A stretch of DNA of 64,000 nucleotides from Parvularcula bermudensis HTCC2503. Lineage in GTDB: Bacteria; Pseudomonadota; Alphaproteobacteria; Caulobacterales; Parvularculaceae. Positions 25,716-35,252 of the stretch are shown in pieces (within the stretch, counting starts at the first letter, position 1; every line of letters starts with the position of its first letter). Below the pieces are notes generated by a model. That model did not search any database and had not been told where the DNA came from. It was given only the letters and a program-made list of their open reading frames with translations. The stretch spans positions 806,001 through 870,000 of the forward strand of contig NC_014414.1 in NCBI RefSeq assembly GCF_000152825.2, in the 5' to 3' direction. A program made the translations under genes and the position numbers.

Positions 25716-28091
25716 TTAGCCGCGCAAGGTCGCGCCGACCGCCTTTTCAGCCTGCGCAACGATTTTTGCGCTGAGGGCGTTGATCGCTGCCTCGTCGAGA
25801 GACGCCTCTTTCGGCTGGATCGTCACGGTCACGGCGAGGGATTTTCGATCGGCCGGTAGTCCGTCCCCCTCATAGATATCGAAGAGATGAACTTCGCTGA
25901 TCAAGGCTTTGTCCGCCCCCCGCACAGCTTTCAACAAGGTATCGGCGGCGATGGCCTTATCGACGACAAAGGCGAAATCACGCCGTAAGGGCATAAGCTT
26001 TGAGGTTTGCCGTGCAGGTCGGCTCGGCCCCTTTGCTTTCGACGGGGGCAGGGCGTGGGGATAGAGTTCGACGGCGATGACCGGACCGCTCACATCCAGC
26101 GCCTTCAATACCGTCGGATGCAGCTCGCCGAAATGGGCGAGAGTCGTTTTGGGCCCGAGGGACAATCGCCCCTTGCGTCCGGGGTGATAATGGGGGGGAC
26201 CCTCGGCAAAGGTCATCAGATTGTCGACGGGGGCGCCAAGCCGTCCGAGGATCTCAAGGGCAAGGGCTTTTGCGTCGAAGACGGACGGCTCGCGGGGGGG
26301 GCGCTGCCAGGTCTTGGCCCCTGCGCCCCATTGTACCGCCGCAGCGATCAGCATCTGATCCTCCGGCGCATCGCCAGGATAACCCGCCCCGACCTCGAAC
26401 AGACGAACTTCCCTTGCGCCATAGGCCGCGTTGCGTTGCACCGCGGCAAGCAGACCGGGCAATGGACTGGGGCGCATCCGGCCTAGATCGCTGGAGATGG
26501 GATTGCTGAGCTTTGGGGCGGTCTCGCCGCCGAACAGGCGCGCGGCTTGGTCCTCACAGAACGCCCAACTGATGGTCTCCAGATAGCCAGCCTCGGCAAA
26601 GCCTGCGCGCGCCATAGTCTCAAGCCACCGCGGGCGGTCAAGCTGTCTCTTGCTGGGCATCGGGGGCAGCGGCAGGGTGGGCAGATCGTCAAAGCCGTGG
26701 ATCCGGGCAATCTCCTCGACAAGATCGGCCTTTCCCATGATATCGGGCCGCCAGGTCGGCGGGGTCACTTCCCAGGTGCCGCCCCGCGACACCTCGAACC
26801 CAAGGGCGAGAAGAATGTCTTCCTTCTCCCCCTCGGTCACATCGAGGCCGGTCAGGCGCTCAACCTCATTGGGCGGAAAGGTGATGGCTTCGCGCGCTGT
26901 CTCCAAACTTCCGGCCAATAGGGGGTCACTGACCTCGCCGCCGCATATCTCAAGGATCATCTGGACCGCCAGATCCATCCCGCTTTCGACCCCGGCGGGA
27001 TCGACACCCCGCTCGAACCGGTAACGCGCATCCGAGACGATGCCTGTCCGACGCCCTGTTCGGGCCGTGATCAGCGGATCGAACAGCGCGCTTTCGATCA
27101 GGACAGAGGTCGTCTCCTCAGTGCAGCCGCTCGCCTCGCCCCCCATCACGCCGCCAAGACCCAAGACCTTTTCGTCATCGGCAATGACGGTCATATCGGC
27201 ATCAACCGAATAGGTCTTGCCATCCAGCGCGAGGAAGCTTTCTCCCTCTCGTCCGCGTCGGGCACGGACGGTCCCCATGAGTGCCGAGGTGTCATAAACA
27301 TGGAGCGGTCGGGCCCGATCGTAGGACAGAAAATTCGTCACATCGACAAGGGCATTGATGGGCCGAAGTCCAATCGCTTTCAGTTGCGCCTGCAACCAGG
27401 CGGGAGAGGGCCCGTTTTTCACATTACGGATGACCCGCCCAAGAAAGGCCGGGCACGCCTCTTCATCATCGATCTCGATGGCGATGGGACAGGGGAAGTG
27501 TCCATCCGTGGGCACAGGGGTGGGGGTGATCAGTTTTCCAAGCCCCGCCGCGGCCAGATCCCGCGCAACCCCGTCAACACCATTCGTGTCCGGACGGTTT
27601 GGCGTCACTTCGAAATCAATGACTGGATCGTCGATGTCCAAGAGATCGGCCAGGGGGGTGCCGACAGCCGCCGCCGCCGGTAGCTCCATGATCCCCGCAT
27701 GCTCGTCGCTGATCTCAAGCTCCGATGCAGAGCACAGCATCCCAAAGCTTTCCACGCCGCGGATCTTCGCCTTGGTAAGGGTCACATCGATCCCAGGCAC
27801 ATAGGCGCCAACGGGGGCATAGGCGACCTTGAGATCAGCGCGCGCATTCGGGGCGCCGCAGACGATCTGTTTCTCGCCATCCTTTGTCGCCACGGTACAC
27901 ACTTGGAGCTTATCCGCATCGGGATGACGCTCGGCGCGAAGGATATGACCAACGGACATGGCCGAAAGGGCGTCGGCCGGATTGGAGATATCCTCCACCT
28001 CAAGCCCTATACGGACCATCATGTCGGCAATCTCGTCAATCGAGGCGTCGGTTTCGAGATGGCGCTTGAGCCAGGAGAGCGTGAACTTCAT
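25716..28091 (-). CDS. pheT: Phenylalanine-tRNA ligase beta subunit
   Basis: Large subunit of the alpha2-beta2 phenylalanyl-tRNA synthetase. It has 791 aa, the usual length. An N-terminal tRNA-binding EMAP-like domain contains VCTVATKDGEKQIVCGAPNA. The B3/B4 editing domain, B5 domain (EVTPPTWRPDIMGKADLVEE) and a catalytic-like core follow, ending in the ferredoxin-fold anticodon-binding domain (MPLRRDFAFVVDKAI). It follows pheS after 9 bp. Confidence 0.97.
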   Translation of the reverse strand: MKFTLSWLKRHLETDASIDEIADMMVRIGLEVEDISNPADALSAMSVGHILRAERHPDADKLQVCTVATKDGEKQIVCGAPNARADLKVAYAPVGAYVPGIDVTLTKAKIRGVESFGMLCSASELEISDEHAGIMELPAAAAVGTPLADLLDIDDPVIDFEVTPNRPDTNGVDGVARDLAAAGLGKLITPTPVPTDGHFPCPIAIEIDDEEACPAFLGRVIRNVKNGPSPAWLQAQLKAIGLRPINALVDVTNFLSYDRARPLHVYDTSALMGTVRARRGREGESFLALDGKTYSVDADMTVIADDEKVLGLGGVMGGEASGCTEETTSVLIESALFDPLITARTGRRTGIVSDARYRFERGVDPAGVESGMDLAVQMILEICGGEVSDPLLAGSLETAREAITFPPNEVERLTGLDVTEGEKEDILLALGFEVSRGGTWEVTPPTWRPDIMGKADLVEEIARIHGFDDLPTLPLPPMPSKRQLDRPRWLETMARAGFAEAGYLETISWAFCEDQAARLFGGETAPKLSNPISSDLGRMRPSPLPGLLAAVQRNAAYGAREVRLFEVGAGYPGDAPEDQMLIAAAVQWGAGAKTWQRPPREPSVFDAKALALEILGRLGAPVDNLMTFAEGPPHYHPGRKGRLSLGPKTTLAHFGELHPTVLKALDVSGPVIAVELYPHALPPSKAKGPSRPARQTSKLMPLRRDFAFVVDKAIAADTLLKAVRGADKALISEVHLFDIYEGDGLPADRKSLAVTVTIQPKEASLDEAAINALSAKIVAQAEKAVGATLRG

Positions 28092-28100
28092 GACCCCTCC

Positions 28101-29168
28101 TCAGAATGAGCCGGTGCCCGCATCGGGGGCGAAGCCGTAATGGTTGAGCCAGTCAGTGTCCCCGGCGAAAAATTCCCTAAGATCGGGGATGCCGTATTTT
28201 AACATGGCGAGCCGATCGACCCCCATGCCGAAGGCAAAGCCCTGATAGATGTCCGGATCGATGCCGCAATTGCGTAACACATTGGGGTGAACCATGCCGC
28301 AGCCCAATATTTCCATCCATTTGTCGCCTTTGCCAAAGGTGATTTTCCCGCCCTGCCGTTCATAGGCGACATCCATTTCGGCTGAAGGCTCAGTAAACGG
28401 AAAGAAATGCGGTCGGAACCGCGTTGCCACATCGTCAATCTCAAAGAAAGCCCGAACAAAGGCTTCGAGTGTCCCTTTCAGGTGGCCAAGGTGGGTTTCC
28501 TTGTCGATGACCAGCCCCTCCACCTGATGGAACATCGGTGTATGCGTCTGATCTGAATCGCATCGAAAGGTTCGACCCGGGGCAATGATACGGATGGGCG
28601 GGGTTTCCGTCATCATCGTGCGCACTTGTACCGGAGAGGTGTGGGTGCGCAGAACCTTTTGCTCCCCCGTCTCATTCGCTTCGAGGAAGAAGGTGTCGTG
28701 CATTTCCCTCGCGGGGTGTCCTTGCGGAAAATTGAGGGCGGTGAAATTGTGAAAATCATCCTCGATGTCGGGTCCGGTTCGGACCGTGAACCCCATCTCC
28801 GCAAAGATCGCCTCGATCTCCGCAAAGACATGGGAGACGGGGTGGATCTTTCCGACCGGGCGCTGGGTGACCGGCAAGGTGACGTCCACCGTCTCCTGGC
28901 TTAGCCGTGCTTCGAGGGCGGCGTGCTCCAGAATCTCCTTGCGCGCCGCGATGGCGACCGAGAGTCGTTCCTTAAGCTGATTGAGGAGGGGGCCCGCCAG
29001 TTTTCGCTCGTCGGGGGTCATCTTGCCCAGGGTTTTGAGACGGTCGGACACCGCGCCCTTTTTGCCGAGGGCCGCTACTCTGACTGCTTCGAGGGCGGCT
29101 TCGTCAGGGGCGGCATCAATGTCCGCCATCAGGCGGTGTTCAAGGGCATCGAGATCGTCGGAGGGCAT
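28101..29168 (-). CDS. pheS: Phenylalanine-tRNA ligase alpha subunit
   Basis: Catalytic class II subunit that forms Phe-AMP and charges tRNA-Phe. It has 355 aa. An N-terminal coiled coil is followed by motif 2 ([20 protein letters not shown]), the [10 protein letters not shown] segment, and motif 3 near the end ([18 protein letters not shown]). It is upstream of pheT on the minus strand, and downstream of rpmI-rplT with a terminator between them, so pheST probably has its own promoter in 29169-29244. Confidence 0.97.
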   Translation of the reverse strand: MPSDDLDALEHRLMADIDAAPDEAALEAVRVAALGKKGAVSDRLKTLGKMTPDERKLAGPLLNQLKERLSVAIAARKEILEHAALEARLSQETVDVTLPVTQRPVGKIHPVSHVFAEIEAIFAEMGFTVRTGPDIEDDFHNFTALNFPQGHPAREMHDTFFLEANETGEQKVLRTHTSPVQVRTMMTETPPIRIIAPGRTFRCDSDQTHTPMFHQVEGLVIDKETHLGHLKGTLEAFVRAFFEIDDVATRFRPHFFPFTEPSAEMDVAYERQGGKITFGKGDKWMEILGCGMVHPNVLRNCGIDPDIYQGFAFGMGVDRLAMLKYGIPDLREFFAGDTDWLNHYGFAPDAGTGSF

Positions 29169-29244
29169 AGGATCGGCTCGGCTATCGCGAGGCGTCTCAA
29201 TGCCTCAGGGGATCTCCCCTCGCAAGTCTCCCCCGGTCGCCGCC

Positions 29245-29280
29245 AATAAAAAGCGCCCCGCGATCATGATCGGGGGCGCC
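29245..29280 (-). terminator. Rho-independent terminator after rplT
   Basis: Read on the minus strand, a GC-rich stem (GCGCCCC against GGGGCGC, plus strand 29253-29259 and 29273-29279) encloses the perfect palindrome CGATCATGATCG (29261-29272) and is followed by TTTTTATT. This is a textbook intrinsic terminator for rpmI-rplT and separates it from pheST. Confidence 0.85.
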
Positions 29281-29333
29281 TATGGGGGAAGAGGGATGCG
29301 CACCGGGCTACGCCCAGGGGGCAACGCACCTAT

Positions 29334-29693
29334 TTAGGCGGCGAGAGCGCCTTTGGCCTTTTCGACGATGGCGGCAAAGCTCTCAGGCTCGCGCGCCGCA
29401 AGGTCGGCCAGCATCTTGCGGTCGACTTCGATCCCGGCCTTGGCGAGGCCGTTCATGAAGACCGAATAGGTCAGCCCGTGTTCACGGACCGCCGCGTTGA
29501 TCCGCTGGATCCACAGACGGCGGAACTCCCGCTTGCGCGCCTTGCGGTCGCGATAGGCATACTGGCCGGCTTTTTCGACGGCCTGGTTGGCGGTACGGAA
29601 CAGGCGATGGCGGGCCCCGTAATAGCCCTTTGCCTGGCCGATAATTTTCTTATGGCGAGCTTTCCGGACGGTGCCGGTCTTAACGCGTGACAT
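29334..29693 (-). CDS. rplT: 50S ribosomal protein bL20
   Basis: Large-subunit assembly protein of 119 aa. Typical segments are [20 protein letters not shown] at the start, [39 protein letters not shown], and [19 protein letters not shown]. It is preceded by rpmI on the same strand with 19 bp between them. infC, often the first gene of this operon, is absent here. Confidence 0.97.
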   Translation of the reverse strand: MSRVKTGTVRKARHKKIIGQAKGYYGARHRLFRTANQAVEKAGQYAYRDRKARKREFRRLWIQRINAAVREHGLTYSVFMNGLAKAGIEVDRKMLADLAAREPESFAAIVEKAKGALAA

Positions 29694-29712
29694 GGCTTAA
29701 TTCCTCCAGCGC

Positions 29713-29913
29713 TCAGCGATCGTAGGGCATGTATTTTTTAGCGATCCGCTGATCCGGTTCGGACAGCGGTTCCATGCCGCGCTTTTGGCGAATTTGCTTG
29801 GGGGTCCGTTTGATCATGCCATGGCGCTTGCCTGTGCTAAGCGCCATGATTTTCCCGGTTCCCGTCACCTTAAAGCGCTTTTTCGCGCCGGATTTGGTCT
29901 TCATTTTCGGCAT
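29713..29913 (-). CDS. rpmI: 50S ribosomal protein bL35
   Basis: Large-subunit protein of 66 aa, starting [20 protein letters not shown] and ending in the conserved KKYMPY region. The open frame continues 18 codons upstream, but the ATG at 29913 gives the family N-terminus and has GGAGA about 8 bases upstream. It forms a two-gene unit with rplT. The 128-bp leader before it may hold the promoter. Confidence 0.96.
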   Translation of the reverse strand: MPKMKTKSGAKKRFKVTGTGKIMALSTGKRHGMIKRTPKQIRQKRGMEPLSEPDQRIAKKYMPYDR

Positions 29914-30041
29914 TTGGGTCTCCATCAGATCGGCGGGAGGGGTCCCGCTGAGCCGTCGCCGAGGCATGCCTGTCGCCAGACGACGTCAAAACAGACGAGG
30001 CGCTTAGCGGAAAGGGCGCTCTATGCAAGCCCCTTGGGCGC

Positions 30042-31433
30042 TTATCCGAGCATTGCCGCCAATTGGGTGACGGTAAGGAAGCCGGAAACACCCACCGCGA
30101 TCAGCATGACGACGGAGGCGGCAATGCGCTTGCCGCGATATTCAGGGTGCTCCTCCGGCTTGGAGAAGGCGAACCAAATGATGGGGATCAGCAAGCCATT
30201 GGCAGCAATCACCGAATAGAGCCCGGCGGGGGAGAGCAGCTGATCGAAGGCGTATTGCTGGCCGGCGAAACTCGCGGCAATCCAGGGGAGGCCGAGGGCG
30301 AGATCGACGGAGATCACGATCCCGATAAAGGCCTTGGCGACGTCTTCGCCGGTGTCGACCAGGGCTTCGACGAAATTGGTCGCACTGTGCACAAGGGCGA
30401 AGCCATATTCCCGTCCCGCAATCAGGCCAAGGAACACCCAGGTGGTGGACATCGGAATGTCGCTCAGCTCCTTGAAGAAGAAGAGGAGCGTTGCGTAGAT
30501 GAAGTCGATGATACTGGCCGAGCGAATGTCCGTGACATTCGACTTGGTCCGCAAGATCCGCTGCACCGGTCCCCCGGCATTGGCAAAGGTCACCGCCAGC
30601 AAGACGATAATGACCATCATCGCGGTAAAGCCCTGCACAGCGGTCAGCTCCCGCGGGAGGAAGACGAAGATGTTCGCGAAATCCTGGATGAGCCAAACCG
30701 ACCACAAATAGCCGGTGGAGACCCATTGCATGGTCACCCAGTAGAGGGCCTTGTTCCGACCGGCGAGGATGTTGGCGAGGACCTCGATCACAAGCACCAA
30801 GCCGATCAAACTGACGAGAACGGTGTTGTCCGTGAAAAGGCCAATCAAGATTTCCGCTGCGGGGGCGCCGTCCGACGCCTGGAGAGCGAGGAGGAATTGC
30901 GAAATGGTCAGATAGAGCGTGCCGACAATCGCGATCAGGCCCCGAGGCACAAAGCTGTCGAGGCTCGACCGTTCAAACCAGCGTTCGATCGTTGGTGTGA
31001 TCAGGACATAGATCCCCGCGCCGACGAAAAAGGCGAGACCATAGCCGATCAACGACTTTTCGATCATCGAGGTGAGCCCGCCGAGCGTGGCGAAGATCGT
31101 CAGCACCATGAACGACGTCGAGACCGGGATCCCAAGGCGGGTAATCAACAACAGCACCGCCGGGGGCAGCGCGTGATACCACTGGATGTCGATAACGGGA
31201 TATTTGGCCTCGTTCGCGAGGCGGCCATAGGAGGGGTCGCCATCATTCATGACCCACCCGAAGGTGAAGGTGAGCACCAAGATCGCGGCGGCAAACAGGA
31301 AGAGTATGGTCCAGTGAACGCCGCGGTTTGAGTTGATGAATGTGCCTAGGGTCTGAAGGGCGTCATTGCCGACCACGGCATAAGCGGCGAGGGCGAAGCC
31401 GAGAGCTGCCCAAAGTTCGACCCCGAAAAACAT
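30042..31433 (-). CDS. PiT-like (PHO4-type) integral membrane transporter
   Basis: A 463-aa protein with about eleven hydrophobic segments. It resembles the inorganic phosphate transporter superfamily by internal duplication: near the N-terminus GNDALQTLGTFI matches the GxNDxxxxxGT pattern, and ISTT-like motifs occur twice (GIPVSTSFMVLT early, DIPMSTTWVFLGLIAGREYG late). It diverges from standard PitA in both halves: the second ND motif is not obvious. Phosphate is the default substrate, but another anion is possible. It stands between rpmI and smr, with no PhoU-like or pit accessory gene adjacent. Confidence 0.65.
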   Translation of the reverse strand: MFFGVELWAALGFALAAYAVVGNDALQTLGTFINSNRGVHWTILFLFAAAILVLTFTFGWVMNDGDPSYGRLANEAKYPVIDIQWYHALPPAVLLLITRLGIPVSTSFMVLTIFATLGGLTSMIEKSLIGYGLAFFVGAGIYVLITPTIERWFERSSLDSFVPRGLIAIVGTLYLTISQFLLALQASDGAPAAEILIGLFTDNTVLVSLIGLVLVIEVLANILAGRNKALYWVTMQWVSTGYLWSVWLIQDFANIFVFLPRELTAVQGFTAMMVIIVLLAVTFANAGGPVQRILRTKSNVTDIRSASIIDFIYATLLFFFKELSDIPMSTTWVFLGLIAGREYGFALVHSATNFVEALVDTGEDVAKAFIGIVISVDLALGLPWIAASFAGQQYAFDQLLSPAGLYSVIAANGLLIPIIWFAFSKPEEHPEYRGKRIAASVVMLIAVGVSGFLTVTQLAAMLG

Positions 31434-31468
31434 AACCGCCCCCTACTGCCTAGGCTTCGGCTACATTC

Positions 31469-32086
31469 TTAACGCGACGGTTTCGTGACAGCCCCGCCTC
31501 GCGGGCTCCCTAAGGGACGAAGAAAGAGATAAAAGGCGCCGCCGCCGCCGTGCTTTTGGTGGGCGGGCTCAACGGCACTGAGATGTTCGCGAAGGCCGCG
31601 TTGATCGATCCACTCCAAAAATCGGCGTCGCAGGATCCCCCGAACGGCGAAGGGACCTTCCTCCGGTTTCGAAAGGGAGGAGGGCCGCCCCTTTCCCGTA
31701 ATGATCAGGACCACCCTGTCTCCCCTGTGCCGGCGCGTGTGAATGAACCGATGCAGCGCGGCTTCTGCTTCCTCTTGGCGGAGGCCGTGAAGATCTAAGG
31801 TGGCATCGATCGTCAATCTTCCTCGGCTGACCCGCCGCACCATGCCTTTGTCGCCCCGGCCAAGGACGGAAGGGGGCGATAGGGGACCGCGCGAGGGGCC
31901 GCTGAGCGTTGGCGGCGCGGGGGGGCGTGTTGCCCGTGTCGGGGATTCGCGCGTCAGGCCAGATGGTGAGGGATCGGGCCGTGACGGCCGGGGGGTCCCC
32001 GGCAGGGGGGTCACGGTATCCGCCACCCGGGCCCACAAGGCGGCCTCCCCCGGCTGAAGGCGGCGGGATTTACGGGATTTGGGCAT
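31469..32086 (-). CDS. Smr/MutS2 domain protein
   Basis: A 205-aa protein with a proline-rich N-terminal half (about residues 30-75) and a C-terminal Smr domain: LDLHGL at residues 97-102, then RVVLIITGKG with TGKG at 130-133, and a basic C-terminus. Smr domains are nucleic-acid nucleases or binders; the cellular role of stand-alone alphaproteobacterial members is not settled. The start overlaps the end of mltA by 17 bp. It is the last gene of timA-mltA-smr. Confidence 0.88.
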   Translation of the reverse strand: MPKSRKSRRLQPGEAALWARVADTVTPLPGTPRPSRPDPSPSGLTRESPTRATRPPAPPTLSGPSRGPLSPPSVLGRGDKGMVRRVSRGRLTIDATLDLHGLRQEEAEAALHRFIHTRRHRGDRVVLIITGKGRPSSLSKPEEGPFAVRGILRRRFLEWIDQRGLREHLSAVEPAHQKHGGGGAFYLFLRPLGSPRGGAVTKPSR

Positions 32087-33329
32087 GGCCCGCCTCCTCT
32101 GAGGGGATCTCGGACGCCAAGGCTGGCACGGACGGTAAGGGGGCCGGCAGGGGGACAGGGAGCAGCGCGATCAATCGCAAGGGCGCATTGAGGGGACCGG
32201 CCTCCTCGGCCGCCGCGTCCCCCGATCCGGTATAAAGATCTGCGCGTTGGGCGCCGCGGATCGCCCCGCCGGTATCCTGCGCGACGGCGAGGCGATGAAG
32301 AGGCGCGTCTGCGGTCTCTGCCTCAAGCCAGAAGGGCAGACCATAGCCATAGATCTCGTCGTCCACGGCGATCGAATGGGCAGCCGTCAGCTGCACGCCC
32401 TGGGCGCCGATCGGTCCCGCCCCATCGTCGAGATCGGTCAACGGGCGGAAGAAGATATAGGAGCGGTTGAGCTGCCGCAGCGCTATGGCGGCGTCGGCCG
32501 GGGCCGCGTTCAGCCAGGTGCGGATCGCCTGCATCGACATGCGCTCCCGGGGTATCTCTCCCCGTTCGATCAATTGCCGGCCGATGGCATAATAGGGTCG
32601 ACCATTCTGCCCCGCATAGCCCAGGCGAAGACTCTCGCCGGAGGGAAATTGAATGCGGCCCGATCCTTGGATCTGCATGAAGAACAGGTCGGTGGGATGC
32701 ATATAGGCATGGATCGTGGCATCCGGCGGCAGGGTTGTTTCGATCTCTGCCCGGTCTGGATAGGGCACGAATGTCCCCCGCTCGACGCGGCCGCGAATGC
32801 TGCGGCCCGCCAGATCGGGCGCAAACGCGCCAAGATCAAGGACCTTCAGATCAGAGGGCAGGCCGAGGGCGGGGGCGGTGAAGGGCGGCGCGGCAGCGAG
32901 GCGCGCGGGGTAGACGGGCTCGAAATACCCTGTGAGCCGACCTTCCTCCCCCGGGACCTGTACCAAAGTCGGGGCCAGCAGAAATTCGAGGGTGAACCGA
33001 AGGGGGGCAGGACGCCAGGGCGCGGTCGTCTGGTTCTGCGCCCACTGGCAGAGGGCCCGATAGGTTGTCAGCGCCGCCGGGGGGAGCGGATCGGCAAGCA
33101 GCCCCTCAGGCGGTCTCTTAACGGCGCAGGAGCGATTGAGGGCGGCAAGCGCGGGAAGCGGGTCGGTGTCCTGCCATCCAGCCAGTCGGCTGAAAGGGAG
33201 CTGCGTGCGGCTCTGTAACGCCACAGCGTCGGAGCCCTCTGCCCCGACAGGGGGGGAATGAGGGCGCAGATTAAAAAGCGCCAAGCCGGTCAGTAGGATC
33301 GCAACGATAAAAGCGGACCGCATCGACAT
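32070..33329 (-). CDS. mltA: Membrane-bound lytic murein transglycosylase A
   Basis: Cleaves the MurNAc-GlcNAc bond of peptidoglycan with formation of 1,6-anhydro-MurNAc in the periplasm. It has 419 aa. An N-terminal hydrophobic segment (residues 4-20) anchors or exports it; no lipobox cysteine is seen. The MltA domain contains LTGYFEPVYPARL and MQIQGSGRIQFPSG. The C-terminal 3D domain has VAQDTGGAIRGAQRADLYTG with the catalytic aspartate expected there. It lies between timA and smr in the usual alphaproteobacterial order. Confidence 0.93.
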   Translation of the reverse strand: MSMRSAFIVAILLTGLALFNLRPHSPPVGAEGSDAVALQSRTQLPFSRLAGWQDTDPLPALAALNRSCAVKRPPEGLLADPLPPAALTTYRALCQWAQNQTTAPWRPAPLRFTLEFLLAPTLVQVPGEEGRLTGYFEPVYPARLAAAPPFTAPALGLPSDLKVLDLGAFAPDLAGRSIRGRVERGTFVPYPDRAEIETTLPPDATIHAYMHPTDLFFMQIQGSGRIQFPSGESLRLGYAGQNGRPYYAIGRQLIERGEIPRERMSMQAIRTWLNAAPADAAIALRQLNRSYIFFRPLTDLDDGAGPIGAQGVQLTAAHSIAVDDEIYGYGLPFWLEAETADAPLHRLAVAQDTGGAIRGAQRADLYTGSGDAAAEEAGPLNAPLRLIALLPVPLPAPLPSVPALASEIPSEEAGHAQIP

Positions 33330-33383
33330 CGGACATCGCCTCTTTCGGGGGCTCCCCCAGGGGTGGGTTGGCCAATGGCGCCT

Positions 33384-34052
33384 TTAGGCAGCGCCGGGGG
33401 GCTCTGCCTCGGTGGCTGTGAGGGTCCAGTTTGGATCGGTGGACGACAAGGGCCGGGAGAATGTCCAGCGGTCGATGACCAGATCTATCCGGTTGGGATC
33501 GCCCTCGATGACGTCACCCTCGGCGTTACGGGTCACTCTGATTTGATCGGAGCGGAATTTCACGGTGACATCGAGATGCGCGGACTGGCGCTTGGCCTCC
33601 ACAACTTCGGCCCGCTCGATCCCGACCAAGGTGACCTCCATCGTCTGTTGGGCGTTGTCGCGGCCCCGAACGGCGATTTCGAAGGTCCGCATCACATCGG
33701 GGTCGACATAGGCGCGCACGTCATCGAGCCGACCATTGGCAAAGGCCTCGATGATCATTTCGTAAGCCGCCTTGGCACCGGTGACGAATTCATCCGGATC
33801 AAAGTCCGCATAATCGGCCCTGACCGTCTCTGCCCAGGCGGGGAGCGGCTTGGCATCGGATCGTGGGGCGACGACGGCCTCGTCTTCCTGCGTCCCCTGT
33901 CCATCGCGCTCTGGTCGGCCGGTGGGCAGGCCGATCCGCTCGCGTTCAGCGTCGGTGGGCTCGTGCCCGCCCTTGGAGCCCAAAAGGGTATAGAGCCGAT
34001 AGCTCAGAAACGCGGCGATCACGACGAAGAATATGAGGACTGGATCATTCAT
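33384..34052 (-). CDS. timA: Tim44/TimA domain membrane protein
   Basis: A 222-aa protein with an N-terminal membrane segment (MNDPVLIFFVVIAAFLSYRL) and a C-terminal Tim44-like domain (about 85-215). Typical parts are FVTGAKAAYEMIIEAFANG, LRAYVDPDVM-like VRAYVDPDVMRTFE, and DRWTFSR. Bacterial members are related to the mitochondrial import motor subunit Tim44. The ATG at 34052 is chosen because it gives the usual short N-terminus; the frame runs 14 codons further. It heads the operon with mltA and smr and is divergent from fxsA. Confidence 0.88.
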   Translation of the reverse strand: MNDPVLIFFVVIAAFLSYRLYTLLGSKGGHEPTDAERERIGLPTGRPERDGQGTQEDEAVVAPRSDAKPLPAWAETVRADYADFDPDEFVTGAKAAYEMIIEAFANGRLDDVRAYVDPDVMRTFEIAVRGRDNAQQTMEVTLVGIERAEVVEAKRQSAHLDVTVKFRSDQIRVTRNAEGDVIEGDPNRIDLVIDRWTFSRPLSSTDPNWTLTATEAEPPGAA

Positions 34053-34189
34053 AAAATCACTATCGTTGCTAACGGCATGAGCGCGGGGAGGCAATCACGT
34101 TCCACTCTCCCATATAGGACGGGTCTAACCTTTTCCTAACGCTCCCCGACGCCCATGGGCTGACGGGAGGGGGGAGTTACGGAGCCATT

Positions 34190-34582
34190 GTGATTATTGT
34201 CTTATTCCTCCTTCTCTTGTCGATGCCAATTATCGAGATCGTACTTTTCGTTCAGATTGCCCAAGGCATTGGCTGGTTGAGCGTGATCGCCTTGGCGTTT
34301 CTGACCGCGATCATCGGCACCGCTATTATCCGCGTGCAGGGATTCCGAGCCCTCGGTCAGTTCCGCGACTCGATGCGCCACGGCGATGTGCCTGTGGAAC
34401 CGGCGGTGGATGGGGTCTTCTTGCTGATCGCTGCGCCGCTTCTGATGACCCCGGGGTTTGTGACGGACGGCTTGGGTTTTGCGCTGCTGGTCCCCCCGGT
34501 CCGCCATATGCTCGCCCGGATCGCCTTGAAACGCTTAAAGCGGGCGATCGATAGCGGCGCCATCCAGGTACGGCGATATTAG
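34190..34582 (+). CDS. fxsA: FxsA family membrane protein
   Basis: A 130-aa inner-membrane protein of the FxsA family, named for suppression of F exclusion of phage T7. It has about four hydrophobic segments with MPIIEIVLFVQIAQGIGWL, GTAIIRVQGFRALGQ and LMTPGFVTDGLGFALLVPPV. A GTG start at 34190 is preceded by GGAGGGGGGAG. The gene is divergent from timA and upstream of secB, the standard alphaproteobacterial arrangement. Biochemical role is unknown. Confidence 0.9.
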   Translation: MIIVLFLLLLSMPIIEIVLFVQIAQGIGWLSVIALAFLTAIIGTAIIRVQGFRALGQFRDSMRHGDVPVEPAVDGVFLLIAAPLLMTPGFVTDGLGFALLVPPVRHMLARIALKRLKRAIDSGAIQVRRY

Positions 34583-34650
34583 TGCACCCGCTTGCTCAGA
34601 TCTATTTCCCCGTGATAGCGCCCGGACCTCGTTAACAATGCGTGGAATCT

Positions 34651-35148
34651 ATGTCCGAGACGCCTCCCAACCCCGCTTCCCCCGACGCTGCCGCCGATCA
34701 GCCAATGATGCGGGTCCTCAGCCAGTATCTGAAAGATCTGTCCTTCGAAAATCCCGGCTCCCCAACCTCCCTTCGGGCCGATCTCGCCGCGCCGTCGCTT
34801 GAGGTTTCGGTGGATGTCAACGCCAAGCGCCTTGGCGAGGGCCAGTTCGAAGTCGAATTGGCGTGTCGCGGGACGGCGACGCGGGAGTCAGAGACGGTCT
34901 TTGTGGTCGAGTGCAATTATGCCGGTCTGTTCCTTTTGCAGAATATCCCCGAGGGCCAGATCGAGGCGGTGTTATTGGTCGAGGCGCCGCGTCTTCTCTT
35001 CCCGTTTGCGCGGCAGATCGTGGCCGGCGCGACCCGCGATGGCGGCTTCCCCCCCCTCACTCTCGAACCCTTGGATTTCGCCTCTATGTACCGCGCCCAG
35101 GCGGAGCGCCGCGCCGCGGCGGGGAGCGATACGGTCGGTACCGCCTGA
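34651..35148 (+). CDS. secB: Protein-export chaperone SecB
   Basis: Tetrameric cytosolic chaperone that keeps preproteins unfolded for SecA. It has 165 aa from the ATG at 34651; a GTG at 34642 would add three residues. Typical parts are QYLKDLSFENPGSP, VECNYAGLFLLQNIPEG, LLFPFARQIVAGATRDGGFP and LTLEPLDFASMY. It follows fxsA after 68 bp. dnaQ and coaE, which are often nearby in relatives, are not seen. Confidence 0.95.
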   Translation: MSETPPNPASPDAAADQPMMRVLSQYLKDLSFENPGSPTSLRADLAAPSLEVSVDVNAKRLGEGQFEVELACRGTATRESETVFVVECNYAGLFLLQNIPEGQIEAVLLVEAPRLLFPFARQIVAGATRDGGFPPLTLEPLDFASMYRAQAERRAAAGSDTVGTA

Positions 35149-35180
35149 AGCGGCCTGATCGCGCGTCGCCACGCGCCGCG

Positions 35181-35206
35181 GGAACGATTGGGGCGATAGC
35201 GGTGTT
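35181..35206 (+). promoter_or_regulatory. Putative EcfG-type stress promoter before the PhyR-like gene
   Basis: GGAAC (35181-35185), 17 bp, then TGTT (35203-35206). The alphaproteobacterial general stress sigma factor EcfG recognises GGAAC-N16/17-CGTT, so only the first base of the -10 element differs. It lies 47 bp upstream of the GTG start. phyR genes are commonly under EcfG control. Confidence 0.55.
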
Positions 35207-35252
35207 GGGGCCATTATGGGAGCGGAGATATAATGGGCCGAGGGAGGCGAAG

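Noticed and set aside
30063-31331. A 422-codon open frame antisense to the PiT-like permease
   Set aside because: The frame is a GC-rich mirror of the membrane gene, with highly charged and histidine/glycine-rich composition and no domain. The sense frame has clear membrane segments.
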